Shown: positions 17,364 to 26,384 of the stretch, in pieces
Layout: every line of letters starts with the position of its first letter
How positions within the stretch are numbered: the first letter of the stretch is position 1
Assembly (NCBI GenBank): GCA_963663395.1
Contig: OY760226.1
Location: 5,208,001 to 5,272,000 of the forward strand
DNA: 64,000 bases
Direction of reading: 5' to 3'
DNA from: Azophilus sp963663395
GTDB lineage: Bacteria; Pseudomonadota; Gammaproteobacteria; Pseudomonadales; Azotimanducaceae
Position numbers and translations under genes: made by a program
Notes under the pieces: model-generated
What the model was told of the DNA's origin: nothing
The model's database searches: none
Seen by the model: only the letters and a program-made list of their open reading frames with translations

Positions 17364-18860
17364 CTATTCTCCATCTGAAAAAGGTCGCCAACCACGGGGG
17401 TTCGATGCAATTTCATCACGCTTCTCCGAAAGTCTGCTCTTGAGATGAGCAAAAGCTTCCGGATACAGATTGCTCACCTCATGCGCCTCGGTCCCGGCGA
17501 TGCGTGACAGGTGTTCCCGATCCCTGCCCGGGTCGCCCGTTGCCCGGGTCAGCTTGAAATCCCGATCACGAACCGCACCCGGTAGCGTGTTCACGGTTGG
17601 AAAGTAGTACAGCACCTCGTGGCTGGGCCGCCCGTCGAAGAGCGTCGGCGCGATGCTCTTGCCGTCGATAATGCGATCCGCCGGTTGCGAAATCTTCAGT
17701 AAATCGAGAACGGTCGGCAGGATGTCGGTGTTCATGGCCATCTCATCGCTGACCGCACCGGCCGGAATTCGATTCGGCCAACGCAGGATCATGGGTACCC
17801 GCTGCCCGCCCTCGAGAATCTCCTGTTTGCGCCCGCGCAGCGGCCCCGCGCTGCCATTGTAGTCGGCGCCGTTGTCGCTGGTAACGATGACCAGCGTATT
17901 GTCATCAAGACCCAGCCGCTCCAGGGCCTGGGTGATTGCACCTGTGCTGCGGTCGAGATCTTCCACGACATCGCCGTAGGTGCCGCCCCTGGAGTTGCCG
18001 CTGTGCTCGGCAGACGCGTAGTGGGGTACATGGGGAAAACTGTGCGGCAGGTACAGAAAGAAGGGGGTATCGCCAACCGTTTCGAGGAACTCGATCGCTT
18101 TGTCCGTGTACATCTGCGTGAGCCGGGTCTGATCGATCCCCTGCCCCGGCAGGGGGCGCCATTCATCGCGCTCGGCGGGAAAAAAGCCGCCGTCGCGCCC
18201 ATCCTCGATGATGACGTCATCATTTGCATAGAGATGCAACGGGTACATGTCGTTGCTGTACAACACACCGTACCAATCGTCGAAACCAAAGTCGGTCGGA
18301 CGGTAGCCTTCGCGCGTGCCCAGGTGCCACTTGCCCACCATATGAGTGCGGTAGCCCGCCTGCTGCAGGATTTCAGCGAGCGTGACCTCCTCTTTCGGCA
18401 GTTCGTTGGCAAACCCGAGAATACGGCGCCCCCATCCAATCAGATGATAGTCGTTGAAGAAAACGTGTCGATCGGTTCGCGTCCGCGGTGGATAGCGGCC
18501 CGTCAGCAACGCCGCACGAGACGGCGTGCACACCGGCGAGGCCGAGTAGAAGTTGGTCATGCGCAGGCCCGAGTCGGCCAGTGCGTCGATATTTGGTGTG
18601 CTAATGAAAGCGTTTCCGTAACTCGACAGGTCGCCCCAACCCAGGTCGTCGAAAAAGATCAGAACGATGTTGAAGCGCTCCCCGGCACCCGGTTCGACTT
18701 GCTCGAGGTAGGCCAGCTTCGCAGACAGGCGTTGCTCAAGCACAACCGGTCCTCGGACTTCGACGTAGATGGCCCTCAGCGTCAGCGCGATCAGCGACAG
18801 CGTTATCGCAAGGACCATGGCAATGCCGACGAACAGGCTCGCGGCGCGCAGAAACTTCAC
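17364..18860 (-). CDS. arylsulfatase A-like sulfatase
   Basis: This 498-residue sulfatase has one N-terminal membrane segment (residues 7-28), which may act as an anchor or uncleaved signal, followed by a periplasmic type I sulfatase domain. FFDDLGWGDLSSYG supplies the first metal ligands. The formylglycine motif is VCTPSRAALLTGRYPP with Cys at about residue 111. GKWHLG and VTSDNGAD are further catalytic and metal-site blocks. It is the first gene of a two-sulfatase operon and starts 84 bp from the divergent GH3 gene. A perfect palindrome in that gap is the probable operator for the nearby TetR regulator. The natural substrate is most likely a sulfated glycan. Confidence 0.9.
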   Translation of the reverse strand: MKFLRAASLFVGIAMVLAITLSLIALTLRAIYVEVRGPVVLEQRLSAKLAYLEQVEPGAGERFNIVLIFFDDLGWGDLSSYGNAFISTPNIDALADSGLRMTNFYSASPVCTPSRAALLTGRYPPRTRTDRHVFFNDYHLIGWGRRILGFANELPKEEVTLAEILQQAGYRTHMVGKWHLGTREGYRPTDFGFDDWYGVLYSNDMYPLHLYANDDVIIEDGRDGGFFPAERDEWRPLPGQGIDQTRLTQMYTDKAIEFLETVGDTPFFLYLPHSFPHVPHYASAEHSGNSRGGTYGDVVEDLDRSTGAITQALERLGLDDNTLVIVTSDNGADYNGSAGPLRGRKQEILEGGQRVPMILRWPNRIPAGAVSDEMAMNTDILPTVLDLLKISQPADRIIDGKSIAPTLFDGRPSHEVLYYFPTVNTLPGAVRDRDFKLTRATGDPGRDREHLSRIAGTEAHEVSNLYPEAFAHLKSRLSEKRDEIASNPRGWRPFSDGE

Positions 18861-18906
18861 GTTGGCTCCTCTCTTCCGACAGATAATCGTGAATCTGGAG
18901 GACTCG

Positions 18907-18924
18907 ATATTACACGTGTAATAT
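18907..18924. promoter_or_regulatory. TetR-type operator palindrome in sulfatase/GH3 divergent promoter
   Basis: The 18-base sequence ATATTACACGTGTAATAT is a perfect palindrome. It sits in the 84-bp gap between the divergent sulfatase operon (start 18860) and the GH3 gene (start 18945). Its core TTACACGTGTAA recurs with one or two changes twice upstream of the TetR gene at 23738-24391. Placement 20 bp before the GH3 start would let a bound repressor block that gene directly and interfere with the sulfatase promoter. Confidence 0.7.
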
Positions 18925-18944
18925 ACTGATCAGAAGAGCTATGA

Positions 18945-21356
18945 GTGCATGACGGGGCCCTGGTGACCAATCCAATCGACAATCCATTCAAAAACCTGAC
19001 CACCGAAGAGAAGGCCCGGTTGTGCTCCGGCAAGGACTTCTGGCACCTGCATGGCGTTGAAAGGTTGGGCCTGCCGTCGATCATGGTCACGGATGGTCCA
19101 CACGGTCTGCGCAAGCAGGCGGGTCCGTCGGATCACCTCGGCGTGCTCGATAGCGTACCGGCGACCTGTTTCCCCACGGCATCGGGTCTGGCGGCAACCT
19201 GGAACGTCGACTTGCTCCAGAAAGTGGGGGTTGCCCTGGCCCGCGAGTGCCTGGCGCAGCAGGTCAGCGTGCTGCTGGGCCCCGGTGCCAACATAAAGCG
19301 TCACGCGCTTGGCGGACGGAACTTCGAATATTTCTCGGAGGATCCATACCTGACCGGAGCCATGGCCTCTGCATGGATACGAGGCCTGCAGGGTCAGGGG
19401 GTCGGCGCGAGCCTGAAGCACTACGCGCTGAACAATCACGAGCGCGGCCGCATGGTGGTCGATGTCGTGACGGACGAACGGACCTTGCGGGAGATCTACC
19501 TGCCCGGGTGGGAAGCCTGCATGGGCGAGCATCAGCCGTGGACGGTCATGTGCGCCTACAACAAGTTTCGCGGCGCCTATCTTTCGGAAAACGAATACCT
19601 GTTGAAAACGATTCTGCGTGATGAGTGGGGTTTTCAGGGGGTGGTCGTCACCGACTGGGGCGCAAACCACAAACGGGTGGATGGGGTGAAAAACGGTCAG
19701 TCGCTGGAGATGCCGGGTTCGGGAGACGTCAACACGCACAAGCTGCTCGCAGCCTTGCGCGACGGAACTCTAACGGAAGAACAGCTCGATGAATCCGTGC
19801 GCCCCGTGGTCGAGCTGATGGTAAAGTCCGCCGATGCCCTGGATCCACAAGCGCAGGTGGATCTGGAGGCAAACCACGACCTGGCTCGACTCGCCGCCGA
19901 GGAAGCCTGCGTTCTGCTGAAGAACGAGCACAACCTCCTGCCGTTATCGAAGTCTCAGAGCGTTCTGGTCATCGGCGGCCTGGCAGAGCAAACGCGCTAC
20001 CAGGGCAGCGGCAGTTCCCTGATCAATCCCACAAGGCTCGAGCAACCCTTGGATGAGCTGCGTGCGCTGGCAGGTGCAACGGTGACCTTTGCAGAAGGAT
20101 ACAAAGTCTCCGGTCAGGAAGACGTACAACTGTGTTCCGAAGCAGTGTCGATGGCGGCCGATGCGGAGCGCATCGTCGTTGTGGTTGGCCTGACACCCGA
20201 GTACGAGTCCGAGGGGTTCGATCGAACCCACATGCGTCTGCCAGCGAATCAGCTGCAACTGATCGCTGCGCTGGAACCGTTTCATGACCGCACGGTCGTC
20301 GTGCTGCAGAACGGCGCTCCCGTCGAACTGCCATTCAAGGACTCGGTTGCCGCGATACTCGAGGCGTATCTGGGTGGCCAGGCGGGCGCCTCAGCGGTTG
20401 CGCGCCTACTCTACGGATTGGCGAATCCCAGCGGCAAGCTGGCGGAAACCCTGCCGCTAACCTGCGAAGATCTCCCCAGCAACGCCTGGTTTCCCGGTGA
20501 GTATCGACAGTCGCAGTATCGCGAAGGCATCTGGGTGGGCTATCGATACTTCGATACGGCCAACAAACCGGTCGCCTTCCCCTTCGGACACGGTCTTTCC
20601 TACACGAGCTTCGAACTGAGCGATCTGGACATCACAAGGAAAAACGATGGCTCGGTCGACGTGCGGGTCAGGGTAACAAACACAGGACCACGCGCAGGCG
20701 CGGAAACGGTGCAGGTCTATGTCGGACAGCAGAATCCGTCCGTGCCGCGACCCGCTCGGGAACTCAAGGCGTTCGCAAAAATCGCACTCGAACCGAATGG
20801 TTCAGGCGAGCTTTATTTCAGCCTCGGGCAACGCGCCTTCGCCTGCTGGTGCCTTTCTGAGAGCGACTGGGTCGTGGAAGCGGATGAGTTTCGCATCGAC
20901 GTCGGCGTATCGATTGCGGATATTCGCCTGTCGGAGGCCATTCACTTGCAGAACGGCAGGCCGTTGGCAGCGCGGGACGCCGCCCTTGCCCCTTACTTCG
21001 AGCCGGGTTCACTGCAATTCGATGATGCGGCATTCGAGCGCCTGCTCGGCCACTCGATTCCACAACCCCTGGCCGTAAAACCATTCCAGTGGAACTCCAC
21101 GTTGTCGGAATTGCGTGCCAATTGGCTCGGCCGTCTGCTCTACAGCCTGGCGAACCGACAAGCCAGAAAAATGTTGGGCAGCACTGATGCGGTGAGCCTG
21201 CAGATGCTGAAGGCCTTTGTAAACGAGATGCCCGTCCGAACGCTTGTGATGATGAGTCGGGGACGGATCAAGCAAGGCCTGGTGGAGCGGCTGATCTATG
21301 CAACGAACAACAACTGGTGGCGGGTTCTGACAGGTGGCCCGGTGCGCAGCGAGTGA
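18945..21356 (+). CDS. glycoside hydrolase family 3 beta-glycosidase
   Basis: This 803-residue protein is a GH3 exo-acting beta-glycosidase. The N-terminal TIM-barrel domain begins with the GVERLGLPSIMVTDGPHGLR block. The catalytic nucleophile is the Asp of VVVTDWGANH, about residue 237. The second alpha/beta domain has VLVIGGLAEQTRYQGSGSS and PTPEYESEGFDR-like sequence with the acid/base region, and a fibronectin-type domain follows SYTSFELSDL. No signal peptide is visible, so it probably acts in the cytoplasm on imported oligosaccharides. The GTG at 18945 has AGAAGAG upstream; a GTG at 18963 is an alternative. It is divergent from two sulfatases and near a TonB receptor, which suggests joint use of a sulfated beta-linked glycan. 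Confidence 0.92.
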   Translation: MHDGALVTNPIDNPFKNLTTEEKARLCSGKDFWHLHGVERLGLPSIMVTDGPHGLRKQAGPSDHLGVLDSVPATCFPTASGLAATWNVDLLQKVGVALARECLAQQVSVLLGPGANIKRHALGGRNFEYFSEDPYLTGAMASAWIRGLQGQGVGASLKHYALNNHERGRMVVDVVTDERTLREIYLPGWEACMGEHQPWTVMCAYNKFRGAYLSENEYLLKTILRDEWGFQGVVVTDWGANHKRVDGVKNGQSLEMPGSGDVNTHKLLAALRDGTLTEEQLDESVRPVVELMVKSADALDPQAQVDLEANHDLARLAAEEACVLLKNEHNLLPLSKSQSVLVIGGLAEQTRYQGSGSSLINPTRLEQPLDELRALAGATVTFAEGYKVSGQEDVQLCSEAVSMAADAERIVVVVGLTPEYESEGFDRTHMRLPANQLQLIAALEPFHDRTVVVLQNGAPVELPFKDSVAAILEAYLGGQAGASAVARLLYGLANPSGKLAETLPLTCEDLPSNAWFPGEYRQSQYREGIWVGYRYFDTANKPVAFPFGHGLSYTSFELSDLDITRKNDGSVDVRVRVTNTGPRAGAETVQVYVGQQNPSVPRPARELKAFAKIALEPNGSGELYFSLGQRAFACWCLSESDWVVEADEFRIDVGVSIADIRLSEAIHLQNGRPLAARDAALAPYFEPGSLQFDDAAFERLLGHSIPQPLAVKPFQWNSTLSELRANWLGRLLYSLANRQARKMLGSTDAVSLQMLKAFVNEMPVRTLVMMSRGRIKQGLVERLIYATNNNWWRVLTGGPVRSE

Positions 21357-21408
21357 GCGCCCCCGGCGCCCCTTGACGGAACGCCGTGCGTGTCCAGAAA
21401 TTCCAAAC

Positions 21409-21425
21409 GCGAACCGCAGGTTCGC
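21409..21425. terminator. small hairpin between convergent genes
   Basis: GCGAACC and GGTTCGC flank a three-base loop in the 91-bp gap between the convergent GH3 and TonB-receptor genes. A seven-base-pair GC-rich stem here could act as a bidirectional terminator. No T-run follows on either strand, so the call is weak. Confidence 0.25.
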
Positions 21426-21447
21426 GCGAACGCCGGCAAACAACCGG

Positions 21448-23712
21448 CTAGAAGTTTACGCTGAAGGTAACGCCGAAACGGCGCGTGTACGTGTACTCCA
21501 GGTTATAGCCATATCCCAGACCGAACCCGGGCGCGATCACAACTTCGGACGGATAAAATTCATCGGTCACGTTTTTCACCCAGAACTGTGCGCTGTAGTG
21601 GCCATCGTCAGACTCAACGCCGACTGCCAGATCCAATAGCCCGTAGGAGTCGACCTCTGCGGCCGGGTTGTTGTTGGTGGCGTACATCGTTTCGTCCTGC
21701 CAGTACCACAGGGCCTGTGCGTAGAGATTGAAAGGCAAGGAGTCTACGGGTAAGTCATATCGGCCGAACAGGCTGTAGCTGAGATCCGGGGAGTACGGCA
21801 TGTCGGCGCCGGAAAGATCCTGGGTACCGTTCACGCAGCCTTGCGCCGCCGTTTGACCGTCATAGCACGACGCGCCCTCATAGTCCTCAAAGGTGGCATC
21901 GACCACCGCCACGTTCAACGCCAGCAGCAGGTTGTCGGTCGGAGCCGCCGTCAGCTCAAGCTCCAACCCTTGTGTTTGCAGTTCGCCGGCGTTGTCGAGA
22001 AAGAACATTGGCGACAGGTCCCGAACCACGGACAGGGATGCCTGGAAGTCTTCGAATTCCGTGTAAAACGCCGAGGCATTCAACTGCAAGCGACCATCGT
22101 ACCAGGTGGACTTGATGCCGGCTTCAAAGTTGGTCGGGATCTCCGGGTCGACAATGGCGTTCGGCGCGGTGGGTGCCGAAGAGAGCATGTTCATGCCCGG
22201 GCCCTTGTAGCCCCGCGCAACGCTGGCGAACAGCATCGCGTCTTCGGCCACATCCCATTCACCAATGATGCGCCAGGAAAAGTTCGTTTCGCTCTCGGAG
22301 TCCACGATGGTGCCTGGCGTAGCCTCCGGTATCGAAGGCAGTCCGGTGACGGGGTCTGGAAATATGAACCCAACCGTCTGATCCAGATCGACCTCTTCGT
22401 CGGTGAAGCGTCCGCCAATCGACAGCCTGGCGGTATCCGACACATTCCAGGTAGCCTGACCGAAGACCGAGTGACTCTCGTTGTCGCCCGCTGCCATGAT
22501 ATTAAGGTTCTGCACGACCGGGAACCCGGCAAAGGCGTTGAGATCGATAGTGCGATTGAACGTTCGATCCAATTCGTTCTTGTAGTAGTAGTAGCCGGCG
22601 ACCCAGGACACCGGCTGATCCAGGGGCGACTCGAGGCGTAGCTCCTGGGTAAACTGTTCGCGCTTTCCATTACTTCGGTTCATGGGTATCAGGTTGACTG
22701 GCAGTGCGAAACCGCGTGCATTGCCGATGATGTGCGCATCGGTAAACGAGGTTATGGACACGAAGGAGTAATCGCCGAGCGCGTAATCGACCTTCAAGCT
22801 GAAGATGTCCTGATCCGTCTTGGCCTCACTCTCGATGGGCGCAAAGAGCTCATCGTTCTCGCTGCCAGAGGGCAAGCTGCCACCGAGCGCTGCCGCAAGC
22901 GCCGGGTAGAACGCGCTAAACGGCGGGCTGTAGGTTTCGGCGATGATCGCGCCGGCACTGATGTTTCCTTTCTCCAGGCGCTTGTAACCGAGCAATACAT
23001 CGAGGTGGTCGTTTGGCCGGAACAATACCTTCAGGGCAAGGGCCTGCTCGTCTTTGTCGTTGTAGTCATCGACCGCGGGGTTCGTGCTCTTGATGAATGC
23101 ATCCCGGGTCGTTGAAGACACACTAAGCCGGGCAAGCAGCGTATCGGTGATGGCGCCTGAAATGTAGCCGCGATACTTCTGCTCATTTTCCTCGGCAAAG
23201 CCGGCACTGATACCCCACTCGAATTCTTCCGTCGGGTCATTGGTGATGATATTGATCAATCCTGCGGAAGAATTTTTTCCGAACAACATGCCTTGGGGGC
23301 CGCGCAGCACCTCGACCCTCTGTACGTCGTTCATGTCCAGGAAACTGGTGGCGAGACTGTCGGAAACGACACCGTCGACCATCATGCCCACCGACTGCTC
23401 AACGCCCCGTGAGAACGAAACGGTACCTACGCCGCGAATCTGCAACGACCGTCCGTTATCGGTTGAACCGTCCTTGTAGGTAAGCCCCGGCAGAATCTTG
23501 GTCAGCTCCGCAATTTCATTCTTGTTCAGCGCCGCGAGGCGCTCGCCGCTTACGGCCGTTACGGACAGCGGTACGTCCTGCAGACTCTGTTCCCGTTTCT
23601 GGGCGGTAACGATAATCTCTTCGATCGCCGCTTCTGCGAAAACGGTACTCGGCAACTGAACCAACAGTACGGTCAGCATCAGCGGCGATAGATATCGATT
23701 CGTGTTGATCAT
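21448..23712 (-). CDS. TonB-dependent outer-membrane receptor
   Basis: This 754-residue outer-membrane receptor has a signal peptide (MINTNRYLSPLMLTVLLVQL, ending near VFAEA), then EEIIVTAQKREQSLQDVPLS, the opening of the plug domain. Plug hallmarks are IQIRGVGT-like sequence and EVLRGPQGMLFGKNSSAGLI. The barrel ends in RRFGVTFSVNF. The start is the ATG at 23712 with GAGGAGA just upstream, only 25 bp after the TetR stop, so regulator and receptor are co-transcribed. A receptor in an operon with the regulator, next to sulfatases and a GH3 enzyme, is probably the outer-membrane importer of the same sulfated saccharide. Confidence 0.93.
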   Translation of the reverse strand: MINTNRYLSPLMLTVLLVQLPSTVFAEAAIEEIIVTAQKREQSLQDVPLSVTAVSGERLAALNKNEIAELTKILPGLTYKDGSTDNGRSLQIRGVGTVSFSRGVEQSVGMMVDGVVSDSLATSFLDMNDVQRVEVLRGPQGMLFGKNSSAGLINIITNDPTEEFEWGISAGFAEENEQKYRGYISGAITDTLLARLSVSSTTRDAFIKSTNPAVDDYNDKDEQALALKVLFRPNDHLDVLLGYKRLEKGNISAGAIIAETYSPPFSAFYPALAAALGGSLPSGSENDELFAPIESEAKTDQDIFSLKVDYALGDYSFVSITSFTDAHIIGNARGFALPVNLIPMNRSNGKREQFTQELRLESPLDQPVSWVAGYYYYKNELDRTFNRTIDLNAFAGFPVVQNLNIMAAGDNESHSVFGQATWNVSDTARLSIGGRFTDEEVDLDQTVGFIFPDPVTGLPSIPEATPGTIVDSESETNFSWRIIGEWDVAEDAMLFASVARGYKGPGMNMLSSAPTAPNAIVDPEIPTNFEAGIKSTWYDGRLQLNASAFYTEFEDFQASLSVVRDLSPMFFLDNAGELQTQGLELELTAAPTDNLLLALNVAVVDATFEDYEGASCYDGQTAAQGCVNGTQDLSGADMPYSPDLSYSLFGRYDLPVDSLPFNLYAQALWYWQDETMYATNNNPAAEVDSYGLLDLAVGVESDDGHYSAQFWVKNVTDEFYPSEVVIAPGFGLGYGYNLEYTYTRRFGVTFSVNF

Positions 23713-23737
23713 GACGTTCTCCTCAACGTACGTTGTT

Positions 23738-24391
23738 TCAGGTGATCTGACTGGACATGCCGGCCACCATGATTTCCGCAAGCTCCGCTGGCAGTTTGCC
23801 CACCTCTTCGACTTCGATTCCCAGCAGCAGGTCGCCCCTCAGCACCACTTCTTTCTGAACGGCGCGCAGGCCGGTTACGGCTTTAATGACCTGCGCTGTG
23901 GTCAGGTCGTCGCGCAGGCTACCGTCGGCTTGCCCTTGTGCAATGAGAGCCTGCAGGGCAGGTGTAGGGTTGAGGCCTTGCTCGAGTAAACGTTCGCGAA
24001 AATCCGGTGGCGCGCGATGACTTGTGAAGTACGCATCGAATTCCGCGAGGAAGCGGCCATCTGCGCTGCCGATCAAGCGCACCGCATCCTCGACCAAGAA
24101 CTCTTTGAGTCGCTCCAAACCGGATCGATGCGTTTGCTGAAGCAGGGCATCCAGGCGTTCGGACACCGACCTGGCCTGAGCGGCCAGGATCTGGCCAGTA
24201 ATCGCCATGCCAAGATCGATCTTGTTTTGAAAGTACCGGTATAAGGTGTGGCGGCTCATACCGACGGCTTCGGCGATGTCTTTCATTTGAGCATCGAAGA
24301 AACCGCGCTCCACAAACACGGCTTCCGCACGCTCGAGAATCAGGTTCCGGGTGTCCTCGGTCTGATAAACCATGCGTGATGGCCTGGCCAT
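23738..24391 (-). CDS. TetR-family repressor of the sulfatase/GH3 locus
   Basis: This 217-residue protein has an N-terminal TetR DNA-binding domain: the helix-turn-helix reads MKDIAEAVGMSRHTLYRYFQ at about residues 36-55. An all-helical ligand-binding and dimerisation domain follows, with a TetR_C_7-like end (AELAEIMVAGMSS). Two close matches to TTACACGTGTAA lie 24-52 bp upstream of its ATG, and a perfect one lies between the sulfatase and GH3 genes. It therefore probably represses itself, the downstream TonB receptor, the divergent GPH transporter (now a stump) and the GH3/sulfatase genes until a saccharide-derived inducer binds. That regulon is an inference from the shared sites. Confidence 0.9.
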   Translation of the reverse strand: MARPSRMVYQTEDTRNLILERAEAVFVERGFFDAQMKDIAEAVGMSRHTLYRYFQNKIDLGMAITGQILAAQARSVSERLDALLQQTHRSGLERLKEFLVEDAVRLIGSADGRFLAEFDAYFTSHRAPPDFRERLLEQGLNPTPALQALIAQGQADGSLRDDLTTAQVIKAVTGLRAVQKEVVLRGDLLLGIEVEEVGKLPAELAEIMVAGMSSQIT

Positions 24392-24414
24392 CGCAACACC
24401 TTTCCAGCCAGTGA

Positions 24415-24443
24415 ATATTACGCGTGTTATCTTACACGAGTAA
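24415..24443. promoter_or_regulatory. two tandem TetR-type operator sites
   Basis: Site 1 has the core TTACGCGTGTTA (24418-24429) and site 2 has TTACACGAGTAA (24432-24443). They match the perfect palindrome at 18907-18924 at 10 and 11 of 12 core positions. Their centres are 14 bp apart. They lie between the TetR gene and a divergent GPH-transporter stump, so they could have controlled both promoters. Confidence 0.65.
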
Positions 24444-24527
24444 CATAATCTGTAAAGTGGGCTGAAACACGGCCGTAATGCCGACTAGAATGGCGCGGAC
24501 TGACGAAAAAAAGATCGGCCGTCAGTC

Positions 24528-24680
24528 GTGGCGAGTTACACGCCAGCCCCTGGCGGACAGAACATCATCTTCGGGATTCGGCTCAACTTCCTGATGTTCG
24601 CGTTCACCGATCTGCTGGGACTCATGCCCACCGCTGTCGGCACATTGCTGTTATTCGCCCGCCTGTTCGATATCGATTGA
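24528..24680 (+). pseudogene. GPH-family sugar transporter, N-terminal stump
   Basis: Fifty codons read VASYTPAPGGQNIIFGIRLN, FLMFAFTDLLGLMPTAVGTL and LLFARLFDID before a stop. This is the first helix and a half of glycoside-pentoside-hexuronide symporters, in which a GQN..YG.R..FLM.FYTD.LG...VGTL.L.ARLWD pattern is typical. A complete protein would be 430-480 residues. The start GTG at 24528 faces the TetR operators, so this gene probably imported the glycan product under TetR control before being cut. I see no further similarity in the 213 bp to the next gene. Confidence 0.65.
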
Positions 24681-24893
24681 TCATTGACTACCAGGACACT
24701 CAGAGTTAATGACAGACGCTGCCCGACACGAACTGGGCAAAACTCGGGTCTACGCCTCATGGATTTACAACGCCTCAATGTCCCACCTGATGACATTTGC
24801 GTCAATTAGCTTCAACTTAAGGATGCCGATTGGTACCATCTCTACAAACTTACCGATCCGCAGTCTAATTATTTGCACTCATCAGGAGGCTTC

Positions 24894-25499
24894 GTGCCGA
24901 GAAGAAAAAACACATTAGGCGTCAGCTGGGGGGACAACCTCCAGTCGCGACAGGTTGTCCGGGAAGCCGCAATTTCCTGTTTCAGACAATATGGGGTGCA
25001 CCGAACTTCGATGCAGGATATTGCCGAAGCCGCGGATATCTCCCGCAAAACCCTGTACAGAGTGTTTGAGGATCGCACAGCGCTGATCGAACACCTGATT
25101 GCGCATCGCATGCGGGAACTGGGAACGAATCTTCGAGAAAAAGTCAGGGGTTTCAAAGATTTCGAGAAAGCGCTGATCGACGGTCCGATCGCCACCGTGG
25201 CATTGGGGCAGGAAGACCCCTTGTTTACTGAAATCATCCTGACCGCAACCAATCATCGCATTGAGCAATTCCTGCTTCGCGGGAATCCTCAAATCGTTGA
25301 GCACATGCACGAGACGTGGTTCCCCGTAATCGAGATGGGTAGAGAACAGGGAATCGTCAGAAAAGAACTTTCCAACGAGCGGATCGTCGAGATCATCATG
25401 CACATGCAGCTACTGTTATGGATGGGAGACGATTTAGGGCCCGCCAAACAGCGAGCACTGATGCGAGACATTCTCTGGCCCGCCGTCACCTACTCCTGA
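24894..25499 (+). CDS. TetR-family transcriptional regulator
   Basis: This 201-residue regulator has the N-terminal helix-turn-helix SMQDIAEAADISRKTLYRVF at about residues 33-52, typical of TetR proteins, and a C-terminal ligand domain without a recognised subtype. I take the GTG at 24894 as start because AGGAGG ends four bases before it; an upstream ATG in frame has no such site. It is followed 73 bp later by an enoyl-CoA hydratase and an acyl-CoA dehydrogenase on the same strand. It is therefore a likely local regulator of those acyl-CoA genes, with an acyl-CoA or related small molecule as inducer. Confidence 0.86.
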   Translation: MPRRKNTLGVSWGDNLQSRQVVREAAISCFRQYGVHRTSMQDIAEAADISRKTLYRVFEDRTALIEHLIAHRMRELGTNLREKVRGFKDFEKALIDGPIATVALGQEDPLFTEIILTATNHRIEQFLLRGNPQIVEHMHETWFPVIEMGREQGIVRKELSNERIVEIIMHMQLLLWMGDDLGPAKQRALMRDILWPAVTYS

Positions 25500-25572
25500 T
25501 GACAAGCCTTACAAAATATTGACACGCGATATATGCTTTGTGTCCATGCCCCAATAATCGAGAAGGCTACCA

Positions 25573-26379
25573 ATGAGCGAATTGCTCGAGTCACTTGAAG
25601 ATGGCGTTCTGACGTTAACCATCAATCGCCCTCACGCTCACAATACACTCAGTACGTCCCTGTCCCATTCCTTGAGTGACGCGTTGGTTCGCGCAGCAGA
25701 CAATGCCGATGTGCGGTGCATTGTATTGACAGGTGCCGGCGGAATTTTCTGCGCCGGTGGTGACGTCAACGATCAGGCATCAGGCAATATTGCCGGCGAT
25801 GAAACCGATCCTGAGGCTGCACAGGTCGCGATGGTCAATACCATACGCGGCGGCATGGAGATGAGCAGGTTGTTGCGCGAGTTACCGAAGCCGACACTGG
25901 CGGTCATCTCGGGTGCGGCCGCTGGTGCCGGGCTCGCTTTGGCACTTGCCTGCGATTTGCGCTTCTGCCTGGACACCGCCAAGCTCACAACCGCTTTCGC
26001 CAAAATAGGTCTATCCGGTGACAGTGGTGGCAGCTACTTCCTGCCGCAACTCGTTGGTACGGCCAAAGCGAGAGAACTCTACTTCATGGCAGACGTTATT
26101 TCCGGCAGAGAAGCCTATGAGATGGGTCTGGTAAGCAGGGTGGCAAGCGCCGAGACTTTCGAGGAAGAGTCGCAAGCCTTTGCCAGACATCTCGCGGGCT
26201 TGCCCACGGTCGCCCTCGGCTACATGAAAGTGAACTTGAATGCGGCAGAGCACATGCCTCTGAGTGATGTGTTCGATCTTGAAGCCGAACATATCGTGCG
26301 GTGCATGAACACAGAGGATCACAAACAGGCAGCGCAAGCTTTTCTGAATAAAGAACCCCCTGTCTTCAAGGGCCGCTAA
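25573..26379 (+). CDS. enoyl-CoA hydratase/isomerase family protein
   Basis: This 268-residue crotonase-fold enzyme hydrates or isomerises an unsaturated acyl-CoA. The oxyanion-hole blocks are GAGGIFCAGGDVND (about residues 56-69) and VISGAAAGAGLALALACDLRF (about 113-133). The position that carries the first catalytic Glu in true hydratases reads FAKIGLSGDSGGSYFLP, in which that Glu is replaced, so the enzyme may be an isomerase or act on another substrate. Length is standard. A GAGAAGG site precedes the ATG. The acyl-CoA dehydrogenase begins five bases after its stop, so the two are an operon for one acyl-CoA degradation route. Confidence 0.9.
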   Translation: MSELLESLEDGVLTLTINRPHAHNTLSTSLSHSLSDALVRAADNADVRCIVLTGAGGIFCAGGDVNDQASGNIAGDETDPEAAQVAMVNTIRGGMEMSRLLRELPKPTLAVISGAAAGAGLALALACDLRFCLDTAKLTTAFAKIGLSGDSGGSYFLPQLVGTAKARELYFMADVISGREAYEMGLVSRVASAETFEEESQAFARHLAGLPTVALGYMKVNLNAAEHMPLSDVFDLEAEHIVRCMNTEDHKQAAQAFLNKEPPVFKGR

Positions 26380-26384
26380 TCAAA

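Noticed and set aside
18003..18929. A 308-codon plus-strand frame in the sulfatase region
   Set aside because: It is antisense to the sulfatase at 17364-18860, whose family motifs are unmistakable.
24709..24918. A 69-codon frame before the second TetR gene
   Set aside because: No similarity or leader signal, and it overlaps the AGGAGG and start of the TetR gene in another frame.
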